A stretch of DNA of 64,000 bases. Origin: Ferroplasma acidarmanus Fer1 (lineage in GTDB: Archaea; Thermoplasmatota; Thermoplasmata; Thermoplasmatales; Thermoplasmataceae). Position numbers and translations under genes: made by a program. The notes beneath the pieces are model-generated. The model saw only the letters and a list, made by a program, of their open reading frames with translations, was not told the origin of the DNA and searched no databases. Positions 27,201 through 35,751 of the stretch are shown piece by piece; the stretch's first letter is position 1; every line of letters begins with the position of its first letter. The stretch is from contig NC_021592.1 in the NCBI RefSeq assembly GCF_000152265.2, positions 62,001-126,000 of the forward strand, in the 5' to 3' direction.

Positions 27201-27830
27201 TTAAAATATTTCTTTGTTAGTATCCTGATTAAAAGTTTGATCATTTAAAGCAGGCTTTGCTTCACCTGGAAGTTTCGCAAATGCTATTATGAGAAATATT
27301 ATTCCAATGAATATCAGGATAATGCCTATAACTATGATAGTAAGAATTATACCAATAAGTAGTAGCAGTGCCGCGGTATGAAACTCATGTATTCCGGTTA
27401 ATTTTCCTACACTGTCGTATGCCAGATATTGAAAAATTATAGAAACGAAGCTTGGCACCAGTACCAGAACTACTATAAGCAAGAATATAGAAATTAGTGA
27501 CACATAAAAAGTAGATGTACTACTGGTACTTGATGCAGAGTTAAATATGGGTATGAGTAACAGAAATAATGATATTCCTGCTACAATTGCTAATATGATA
27601 CCTGAAATCAGGCTGTATAGCATATACTTAAACGGCGTCTGATTGCTATAATAGTTAGATATAGATTTAACTGCAAGGAAAAGTAAAATTAATCCGATAA
27701 TCGAGATAATAAGCCCCAATCCATGAAATATAATATCTGCGGGACCGCCGATAAATTCGAGGATTATACCTATAATTCCATATGTACGCGCCGATTCCAG
27801 TTCCTGAATTTTTTGTGTATTCGTATTTAT
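27201..27830 (-). CDS. DUF996-family membrane protein, apparently starting at an ATA codon
   Basis: 209 aa if read from the ATA at 27830. Four or five membrane helices; LTGIHEFHTAALLLLIGIILTIIVIG followed by IAFAKLP matches the DUF996 pattern. The first conventional start in frame, a TTG at 27719, would remove the first helix, ARTYGIIGIILEFIGGPADIIFHG, which has family character. The frame is open to 27830 and beyond, without any ATG, GTG or TTG upstream of 27719. A TTTATAATA box lies about 23 nt before the ATA, the normal leaderless spacing. Either ATA is used, or the start codon has been lost. Function of DUF996 is unknown. Confidence 0.75.
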   Translation of the reverse strand: MNTNTQKIQELESARTYGIIGIILEFIGGPADIIFHGLGLIISIIGLILLFLAVKSISNYYSNQTPFKYMLYSLISGIILAIVAGISLFLLLIPIFNSASSTSSTSTFYVSLISIFLLIVVLVLVPSFVSIIFQYLAYDSVGKLTGIHEFHTAALLLLIGIILTIIVIGIILIFIGIIFLIIAFAKLPGEAKPALNDQTFNQDTNKEIF

Positions 27831-27906
27831 GGTATGATAATTGTTATTATAAATTATTGTTCTAAAATTACCTATATTTTAAATAATATTAAAATGATAA
27901 TGATTT

Positions 27907-28263
27907 ATGATAGAGGACTTATATAAAAAATGGGAACATAATAAATTATCAGATAGTGATTTTCAGGATGATTTATCTGGATTTGGGGATTTTATAACAA
28001 AATTATATGATGATTTAAAAATTGATTTAATCGCTGATTTAACTCCATATAAAGCTTATTTTAACATTTTAAAAGTGAATGGCTTCGTGAATTCAATACT
28101 GAGTAAGCGGCCGGACCTGATTTCTACCTTATCTTCCTGGTTTGAGAGGGAAAAGGGCGATATAGAGAGAATAGCTAAGAAAATTGGGGTGTTATACTTT
28201 AGCATATCAATGAGCATCCCGGGAGGGATGGGCGTATCAATGACCTTCCAGCCAAATATGTGA
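27907..28263 (+). CDS. Hypothetical protein, 118 aa
   Basis: Not recognised. Mostly helical and charged (MIEDLYKKWEHNKLSDSDFQDDLSGFGDFI), ending in a more hydrophobic, Gly/Met-rich tail (SIPGGMGVSMTFQPNM). It is divergent from the DUF996 gene, with a TTTAAATAATATTAAA run about 25 nt before its ATG. The tail may be membrane-associated. Confidence 0.6.
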   Translation: MIEDLYKKWEHNKLSDSDFQDDLSGFGDFITKLYDDLKIDLIADLTPYKAYFNILKVNGFVNSILSKRPDLISTLSSWFEREKGDIERIAKKIGVLYFSISMSIPGGMGVSMTFQPNM

Positions 28264-28409
28264 AATCTGTAGCACTTACCTTTTCCTTATCATGCATTGT
28301 TATCAATGATTCAACCTAATATGTAGCTTTGTAACAGTGAAATAAAGCAGGATAAAAATTCTTATTAGCAGATATATTAAAATATTTCCATATATTGAAC
28401 TATAAATCA

Positions 28410-29666
28410 ATGGATAATAAAAAACTTATTGCATTCCGGTCACTTATAATTGCTGCGGGCGCAACTGTGGCAGCCTCCTTTGTCGGCGTATATGGCGTCA
28501 TGATCGGAGCAACAGCAGCAGAAATGGGATGGCTGCAATCTTCATCAAATTCATTAAGCAATTTAGGGCAGATTCTCTGGGGAAGGATAAGTGATAGGGT
28601 TGGCAAAAGAAAACCATTTCTTGTGAGTGGAAGTGTTATACTTGCTGTGCTATGGTTTTTGCTTCCTTACTCCAGAACTCCGGTTAATTTAATAGTCCTG
28701 TATTCCCTGATATCAATATTTTCTGCAATGATAACGGTTAACTGGTATTCATTTATAGCGGATAATATTATATCAGAACGTGGCCGATTTTTAACACTCA
28801 TAAATGATATAGCATCTGCCGGTACAATTGTGTCCTTGATAGCAATGGTTTTTATCCTGGCTAAATACCCGGATGATGTTGTAATACCTTTCAGTACCGC
28901 TGCAGCCTCATATGTTATCTCTGCAGTTACTGTGTTCAAATTCAAGGAATCCAAAAGCAAGAGTGTTATGACCCGCAATTTATACAAAACCTTGAAAAAT
29001 TTAAAAAATAACAATGCGTTTTATAAATACTTCAGGGCTACAAATATTCAATCATTTTTCTGGTCAATGGCATGGCCCATGTTCCCAATAACGATAGTTT
29101 CAATAATGCATTTTTCACTGGAAATTGTTGCTGTATTAACGATATCATCAACATTAACCATGTTACTAACACAGTATATTATCGGGAAATTTATAGATAA
29201 GGTTAATCGTGTGCCAATTATATTTTTGAACAGGATAATGCTGAGCGGGATACCATTAATGTATGCATTTTTTAATATTCTGCCATTATTTATATTGCTG
29301 GAAATTTATAGCGGCTTTATCGGCTCAATTCAGAATACGGTTACAACGTCATATACTCTGGATATTGTGCCACAGAATAACAAGGCTGAATATATATCAA
29401 TATTAAACGGGTTCAATGGCATGGTTTATTTCTTCGGAGCACTAACTGGCGGTTATCTTTTAACTTTATTCCTGTCTATAGAACCTTTAAAGATTGCACT
29501 CCTACTATCATATTTAATAGTCTTTGCAGGAAGATTTCTGTCTTCTTTCCTTTTCAGGGGATTGATTGAAGAAAATTCAGGTGGCAGAAATAATAGCGTA
29601 TTATCAATACTATTTAAGCCAAAGGGAGCAGGTTCTCCATCAGGTGCAGTAATACATCCGAGATGA
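28410..29666 (+). CDS. MFS transporter
   Basis: 418 aa with twelve helices. Motif A is GRISDRVGKRKPF between helices 2 and 3, and the second half carries GKFIDKVNRVP at the equivalent place. The ATG at 28410 is preferred over a TTG at 28395 because of AAATATTTCCATATA about 25 nt upstream. The C-terminal tail (FKPKGAGSPSGAVIHPR) is hydrophilic. Substrate unknown. Confidence 0.85.
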   Translation: MDNKKLIAFRSLIIAAGATVAASFVGVYGVMIGATAAEMGWLQSSSNSLSNLGQILWGRISDRVGKRKPFLVSGSVILAVLWFLLPYSRTPVNLIVLYSLISIFSAMITVNWYSFIADNIISERGRFLTLINDIASAGTIVSLIAMVFILAKYPDDVVIPFSTAAASYVISAVTVFKFKESKSKSVMTRNLYKTLKNLKNNNAFYKYFRATNIQSFFWSMAWPMFPITIVSIMHFSLEIVAVLTISSTLTMLLTQYIIGKFIDKVNRVPIIFLNRIMLSGIPLMYAFFNILPLFILLEIYSGFIGSIQNTVTTSYTLDIVPQNNKAEYISILNGFNGMVYFFGALTGGYLLTLFLSIEPLKIALLLSYLIVFAGRFLSSFLFRGLIEENSGGRNNSVLSILFKPKGAGSPSGAVIHPR

Positions 29667-29876
29667 TTAGAAATAAATGTTTATTGCGGGTTGGTCAATT
29701 GACAGCGGGAAGCACTACACCTACCCCATTGAGATAATAGTAAGCACTCATTCTGATATTCTCTTGTAATTCCTATTACCTTTCGTATCCGGTTATCTGT
29801 AAAGGAAGCATCAGGTACAACTTCTATGATTCATTACAGTATCATGCAATGGTTCCCGGGATGTCATATATTGAGT

Positions 29877-30377
29877 TTATAAGTTATCCATATTTATGTT
29901 TGAATTACTTAAATCCTGGTAATCAGCATGGAAATACGTTGGCTTCAGTGTTGCGTCCTGTATAGTTATGTTTCCGCTTATTACCCCAGTAATCAAGGTA
30001 ATTGGAGTTAATATCCCATCAACAAGAGTATCAATCACGGAGAAACCCAGGGAATTCGACCACAGATTAAGTCCTGTAAGATTTCCGGTTGTTGCGGTTA
30101 TATTGACTTTCCCATTTGATGCAATTATATGTATAAGCGACAGGGATGTGAGGTTGGCACTTACTGCCGTTATGTGGTATGTCCCATTTAATTCGGGAGT
30201 AATAACACCATAGTGCAATGTTATGCTTGTAATATTCATATACGCCGGCTGGGATCCAGAATTTGAGGCTGAATACTGATTGCCTGATGTACCGGTACTG
30301 TATGGTACAAAAATAATGGATGATAAGAGAATAACTGCCACTACTGGCACAACTATTAGATATTTTTTATTTACCAT
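29877..30377 (-). CDS. Cell-surface protein with N-terminal membrane anchor, sequon-rich
   Basis: 166 aa. A basic start (MVNKKY) and one hydrophobic helix (LIVVPVVAVILLSSIIFV) form a signal anchor. The rest is Ser/Thr/Asn rich with repeated short beta strands and at least six N-x-S/T sequons, suggesting an exported N-glycosylated beta-solenoid-like protein. It overlaps the ligase gene's 3' end by 11 bp, so it is the third gene of an operon with that ligase and a second surface protein. Function unknown. Confidence 0.7.
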   Translation of the reverse strand: MVNKKYLIVVPVVAVILLSSIIFVPYSTGTSGNQYSASNSGSQPAYMNITSITLHYGVITPELNGTYHITAVSANLTSLSLIHIIASNGKVNITATTGNLTGLNLWSNSLGFSVIDTLVDGILTPITLITGVISGNITIQDATLKPTYFHADYQDLSNSNINMDNL

Positions 30378-32058
30378 TATCTCCACCGCGCAGAGCCTTC
30401 TTATCAACTTTTCCAACAAGGGTTAGCGGAAGTTCGTCCCTGAATTCTATTATTTTCGGTACTTTATAAACTGCCAGCCTTTCTTTGCAGAAATTTATTA
30501 TCTCAGCATCAGTCAGTGAACTATCCTTTTTTACAATAAATGCCTTTACAGTTTCACCGCGATGTGCATCTTTCACCCCTATAACAGCACACTCAGAAAC
30601 TTTCGGATTTTCATATATAACTTCTTCAACTTCCCTTGGATATATGTTATAGCCGCCTGCTATAATTAAATCCTTTTCACGGTCGACGATATATACGTAA
30701 CCATCTTCATCCATCTTTGCAATATCACCGGTATGCAGCCACCCATCTACCATTGTTTTTGCATTTTCATCAGGCCTGTTCCAGTACCCTTTCATAACCT
30801 GCGGACCTTTGATTACTAGTTCTCCAGGTTCATTAAGAGGCATTTCAGTTACTCCATCCTCTGTTGAAACTATTTTTTCATATGTATTGGATACAGGCAA
30901 GCCTACAGAACCAAATCTCCTGTATTTTTCCCTATCATCCTCAACCAGCGGTGTAACATTGGCAACAGGCGAACATTCACTTAACCCGTATCCTTCAACG
31001 AGAATTGCACCGGTCATTGATTCAAAATTCTTTTGCAGTTCTACCGGCAATGGAGATGCCCCTGAAATACATATTTTTACATTGTCAATATGGTATTTCT
31101 TAACATCCTTATATGTAATTATTCCATGGTAAAGTGTGGGTATTCCCGGAAATGCTACAGGCTTTTTCTTATCTATTATTTTTAATGCAGTCTTAATATC
31201 CCTGGGATCCGGTATAAGGATAATTTTAGAACCCTGCAGCAATGGTGTCAACATTGCCGTCATCATGCCGTATACATGGAAAAAGGGTATTGATGATAGA
31301 TAGGAAATGTTTTTCTTATATTTGTCAGGCATGTATTCAATTATCTGATATGCGTTTGAAATTAAATTTTTATGTGTAAGTATTGCAGCCTTTGGCAATC
31401 CGGTAGTGCCTCCTGTATACTGAAGCAGGGCAGGGTCATTTTCCGGGTCTATATCAGCTTCCTTTGATGGTAATTTAGATTTTTTAGGCACCTTGCATAA
31501 ATATATATTGTCTGCTACAGGTATCTTCTTATGTTCTTTTTTAATCAATGTATATAACTGTGATACAACCGGTGGCAGGTAATATTGAACCTTCACGACA
31601 AGAATTCTTTTCAATTTAGCCGGATATAATGGCAATGCCTTGTCTATAAAATCATCCATTACTATAAGTGTATTTGCCCCTGAATCCTTTATTTCAAATT
31701 CCAGTTCTCGCATTGTATACAATGGATTTACCTGTACAATAATAGCACCAAGTTTAACAATCGCAAAGAAATATGTTATGTACTGCGGTATGTTAGGCAG
31801 CATAACTGCAATTCTGTCACCTTTGGTGATACCTAACTCCCCCAACCTCACAGAAATAGAATCGATTGTTTTCTTTCAGGCTACTGTATGTTATTTTTTT
31901 GCCCATGAAATCTATTGCAATATTATCTTTATTTTTTTCAACTGAGTCAGAGAATGCTCTGTATATGCTTATATCCGTATTTCAATAGTTCTCCTTACCC
32001 AAGGAGGGTAACTTTTCTGTAAAGCTTCATCAAGGCTGTTAACCTTTACTTCAATCAT
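30367..32058 (-). pseudogene. Long-chain acyl-CoA ligase (FadD-like) with two frameshifts near the N-terminus
   Basis: From 31851 down to 30367 the frame encodes 494 aa with all adenylation motifs: LQYTGGTTGLPKAA, GYGLSE, GWLHTGDIAKMDEDGYVYIVDREKD, AGGYNIYPREVEE and LVGKVDKKAL. The missing N-terminus lies upstream in two other frames: MIEVKVNSLDEALQKSYPPW from 32058, then ISIYRAFSDSVEKNKDN...GKKITYSSLKE. Removing one A from the AAAA run at about 31869-31872 and adding one base near 31973-31985 restores one frame of about 563 aa. The ATG overlaps the upstream gene's stop by 4 bp. It is either a recently inactivated gene or carries sequence errors; an internal ATG could still make a truncated enzyme. 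Confidence 0.85.
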
Positions 32059-32627
32059 TTTATCACCATTCTATTATCTCCCATCATTATGTGGGCCGCC
32101 AGGAATGAAAAGCCAAGGTTTAGATTGCTCATACTGAAAGACCCTGCCTTCTGGTATGATGCATTTATAGTCACATTTGTCTGGGTTATCTGGTTAGCTG
32201 TTATTGTGAAATGGGGATTTTCAGATATAGTTAGATTCACGTATGACGTGTTTGTGGCATATATATGGTATGCGTATAAAGTAACATTGGTACCTACCGC
32301 ACAGGGCGAAGTAATTGTCGTGGATGTTGTGGAATTGATGTATTTTGTAAGTACCATACTGGAAATAACGACTTTGCTCATAGTCACCTTATATTCAGTA
32401 ACACCACTGACATTTATAGTTTGTATCTCCGGGTTAATTAAGGTCATTTTAGATGCTTTAATAGAGAAATCAGTCAAGCTTATAGACTTTGCGGTTACTG
32501 TTCCTGATGTTACTGCTGCATATGAAACACCGGAAACTATGCTAATTGCAGCTAAAGCAATTGCAATAGTAATTAATTTATTCCTCCTTGCGTGGATATT
32601 TTTTGTATTGTCAATAAATCTTGATAT
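32055..32627 (-). CDS. Secreted or surface protein, apparently starting at an ATA codon
   Basis: 190 aa if started at ATA 32627. The N-terminus (SRFIDNTKNIHARRNK then LITIAIALAAISIVSGVSYA) is a clear signal sequence with a twin-Arg basic region. The mature part is rich in Ser, Thr, Asn and short beta strands with many sequons, like the protein at 29877. The perfect ribosome site GGTGAT (32632-32637) lies 4 nt before the ATA, and the next upstream codon in frame is a TAA stop. The only conventional start inside, TTG at 32477, would delete the signal sequence. Its stop overlaps the ligase ATG by 4 bp, and TTTATATAAG near 32670 is the likely TATA box. Confidence 0.75.
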   Translation of the reverse strand: MSRFIDNTKNIHARRNKLITIAIALAAISIVSGVSYAAVTSGTVTAKSISLTDFSIKASKMTLINPEIQTINVSGVTEYKVTMSKVVISSMVLTKYINSTTSTTITSPCAVGTNVTLYAYHIYATNTSYVNLTISENPHFTITANQITQTNVTINASYQKAGSFSMSNLNLGFSFLAAHIMMGDNRMVIK

Positions 32628-32767
32628 TTATATCACCTTTTACAGTAAATTATTATTAGGGACTTATATAAACATGACTGCAGGGAAGTTATCACTCTTA
32701 ATTAGTGCTTAGAAAGCTCTATTTCACTATAATAACATTAATTAACCATATGCATTTATATTTACTT

Positions 32768-34093
32768 ATGGAAGAAGGAAGTGGGCATATAGAAGTAAAG
32801 AAAATAAAGGGGAAACTGTATGCGTATTACACGGTAAATAAATGGGATAAAAGAACAAAAAAGGAAATTAAAAAAAGCAAGTATATGGGGAAGGTAAAAG
32901 ATGGTAGGATAATACAGAAAGATTTTGTATTGCCAGAAAAATCTCTGCAATATGGAGATATTGCATTATTAATGGATCTTAATAAGGATTTAGTCATTAA
33001 AATACTAAGAGGTTTCACAAAATATAAAACGGAAATTATTGTCCTTGCTTTTATAATTTCATTATATGGCTCACCATTAGCATTTTCTAAATATTACTAT
33101 AAAAGAACGTTCTTATCATATATATGGCCGAGAGTCAGGCTCAATGAGGAAAATATCCCGGGCATTTTAAAAGAGCTTTCCAGTGAACGGAATTTGTATG
33201 AAAGTATGACTGTTATAGAAGAAAATATGCTATTGATGCATATAGAAATATCCATAAATGTACAAACCCTGAATAAAAATAGCGCAAGCCCGGTAATAAT
33301 AGATATATTGATTGATGCTTTGACGTTAAAAGTAATAAATGTTAAGCATATGGCTGGAGTCAATGATTCGGTTGGCCAATTTATAGATCTTTGTGATCGA
33401 ATTGCGAGGAATAACGGCGTAATAATCCCTGAGGGTAAATATTATAATAAGAAAAATCTTAAAATTTTACTGGATGGCAAAAGAAATTTTATAATGGAAA
33501 TAGAGGAAGCCCAGTTGCCAAAAATTAAGAAAATGTTAAAGATAGATAAGTTATTGCTAAAACGGGAATATAATGAATTGTTAAAACATGATTTATATTA
33601 TACGAAATACAGCTCAGGGAATATATTTTATTACTTTTTTTACGACAAAATTCTTAATGGAAGGGAAATTGTTGAGGCAAATGCAAATGTAAAAATTGTA
33701 CTGTCAAATCTTGATATAAATCAGAACCTGATCTATCAGGCCATAAACATAAGAAATTTTCTCTATAAAAAATTGCTATATTCCAGATACAGAATATACA
33801 ATGACAGTATTTATTTAAAAAATAATATGTCCGTAGATGGCTATCTCATACTCAATTCAATAGCCCTGGAAATGTATTTACTATTGTACAGGTATTCTGA
33901 CTTCATTTATCCATACAGGAGCAAATATATAGATACTCTGCTACTTGAACTGTCCGGAGTTGATTTGTTTTTAATCAAGAATCATTTATACTTGCCTAAA
34001 ATTACCAAAAATATTGATAAGAAATTAAATTCTATTAATAAAGACATAAACATAAAAGATTTTGAATCCTTGATGCTTTACAGAAAAATGTAA
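32768..34093 (+). CDS. Transposase-derived protein (IS1634-like) without DDE residues
   Basis: 441 aa, uninterrupted. It aligns by eye along its length with the intact transposase at 18347: the N-terminal HIEVKKIKGKLYAYYTV...YMGKVKDGRI, QYGDIALLMDLNKD, HMAGVNDSVGQFIDLCDRI, and a C-terminal SVDGYLILNSIALEMYLLLY. All three catalytic positions differ: LMDST becomes LMHIE (His158), VADKG becomes IPEGK (Glu222), and the signature Glu in Y-R-E-K becomes Tyr. The frame is long and open with Lys/Ile/Asn-rich codon use like its neighbours, so it may have been kept for a new job, such as DNA binding. Starts at 32750 or 32768 are possible. No terminal repeats were found. Confidence 0.7.
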   Translation: MEEGSGHIEVKKIKGKLYAYYTVNKWDKRTKKEIKKSKYMGKVKDGRIIQKDFVLPEKSLQYGDIALLMDLNKDLVIKILRGFTKYKTEIIVLAFIISLYGSPLAFSKYYYKRTFLSYIWPRVRLNEENIPGILKELSSERNLYESMTVIEENMLLMHIEISINVQTLNKNSASPVIIDILIDALTLKVINVKHMAGVNDSVGQFIDLCDRIARNNGVIIPEGKYYNKKNLKILLDGKRNFIMEIEEAQLPKIKKMLKIDKLLLKREYNELLKHDLYYTKYSSGNIFYYFFYDKILNGREIVEANANVKIVLSNLDINQNLIYQAINIRNFLYKKLLYSRYRIYNDSIYLKNNMSVDGYLILNSIALEMYLLLYRYSDFIYPYRSKYIDTLLLELSGVDLFLIKNHLYLPKITKNIDKKLNSINKDINIKDFESLMLYRKM

Positions 34094-34336
34094 TTCAGTG
34101 TAACAATGCAGAATATGCTTTAAAGGCTAACTACATTTCACCTGGAAATGCCAGGCAGTTCGGACCTAATTTTTTTATTTAAGCTATATATTAAGGAAAT
34201 ATTCCAGAAACATAGAAATATGAACAGAACCAGCTGGATTTACCATATATTATCAATATAATTTGCCCGGGTAAATGCGTGTAATAGCTGCAAGAGCACA
34301 GGTAAAATTTAATAGATATACAGATATTAATATCAG

Positions 34337-35746
34337 ATGAATGTTGATGATTTGTTTATTTACGATTTAAAATATGGAAAACTCAATGGCCAGTTAATTA
34401 ATGGTGAATTTTACGCCATAGACGGGGAGTATATGAATGAAGATTTGCCAGGCATACTGGAGAGGCTTTAGGATTACGGATATGTAATTGAACAGGGCTC
34501 AGTATTCGATTTAAAATGCAAGTACTGTGGTGGGGACAAATTTTTGGTAGTCCCATTTTCTGAATCCGGCAATATCCCCGTGGATATGGATAAATCTCCA
34601 CCTGGTCCGGATAATCTAAAGGAGGTTTACATATGCAGGGACTGCAGAAAAATTAATATTCCGGGTGGTGAATGGGATAAACATAAAAAATATTTAATAA
34701 AAGATGTGGTAAACAATGTGGCAGATGCACTGCATGAATTTACAAAAATACTGGATGAAAATAAATTAACATACGAAATACCTTCCATGATAACATGTAA
34801 ATCAAGAAGCCATATTTTCAGTGTAAAAATAAGGGCAGATTATGATTACTTTATTGATATGTATTCACATGCTGATTTCAGGGAAGTACTGGAAAATACA
34901 GAGTTATTCAAATCTGAATTTCCTTCCAGAAAAATAGCCATTTTTAATATATCTGATGAATTTTCCGATAGAGATACCGGCAGCGAAATTGAATATTACA
35001 GTGCGGCCAGCAAAGACGACCTTGTCCTGAAATTGAGACAGTATGTAAATAAACTTATAACTTCTAAGGAGTACAGGTTTGGCATAGATGAATTTGACAA
35101 TATTTTGTTATACGGGCTGGAAGAAAATAATGTATACGGCATTGAGACATTTTCATCCGGGAACACTTTGTATTTCCTCTCCAAATTCCTGATGCAGGGA
35201 GCGTTGAACGGTCAGAACGGACTCTATATAACCACAAGGTATTCCCCGGAGTATATATTAAAAATCGCTGATAGTTTTGGCATAAATATAAAGCAGCTGG
35301 TAAACGACAAAAAGATATTCATATTCGACGGTAACTCCTCCCTGGAGAAATTCCAGCACAGTGAATCTGACATATGGAAGATCAGGGACCACATATCAAA
35401 GGTTATATCTGAAATTGGCAAATATATTACTAAATACAATATAAAAAGGCTGGTTATAGACTCAATAGAGCCACTTGAAATTAGTCCGGGTGAGGATAGT
35501 ATAAGATATCTTTTCAACGAACTGAAAAATCTTGACTGTGTGACCATGGCAACGAAATATATCAATAATATAAATTCAAATTCAATAGAGGATATGTATT
35601 TTACAGGAATAGTTGAAATTGGAACGGTAATTGATTTAAATTCCATTAAAAATATTATTGTGATAAAAAAATTCATGATAAGGGATAATTCCAGGAGACT
35701 GGTTGAATACAATATAACAGACAAAAATACCCTCGAAATAAAGTGA
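34337..35746 (+). pseudogene. KaiC/RecA-like protein with zinc ribbon, interrupted by an in-frame TAG
   Basis: From the ATG at 34337 the frame runs 44 codons (MNVDDLFIYDLKYGKL...ILERL), meets TAG at 34469-34471, then continues in the same frame to 35746. After the stop come a four-Cys zinc ribbon (CKYC...CRDC), a central domain, and a KaiC-like core: YGIDEFDNILLYGLEENNVYGIE, FLMQGALNGQNGLYITTRYSPEYILKIADSFGI, and LVIDSIEPL. The place of Walker A reads ETFSSGNTL without G-K-T/S, so ATP binding is doubtful even without the stop. A TATA-like AAATTTAATAGATATA lies before the ATG. A shorter product could start inside, for example at the TTG or ATG codons after 34540. Confidence 0.75.
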
Positions 35747-35751
35747 CATGC

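Noticed and set aside
32089-32712. 207-codon open frame on the plus strand
   Set aside because: It is the antisense shadow of the surface-protein gene 32055-32627; the minus strand has the signal sequence, ribosome site and operon overlap.
34469-34471. TAG as a pyrrolysine codon
   Set aside because: Pyrrolysine use is not expected in this lineage, no pyl gene is in the window, and the neighbouring GT2 gene carries TAA stops, so decay is the simpler explanation.
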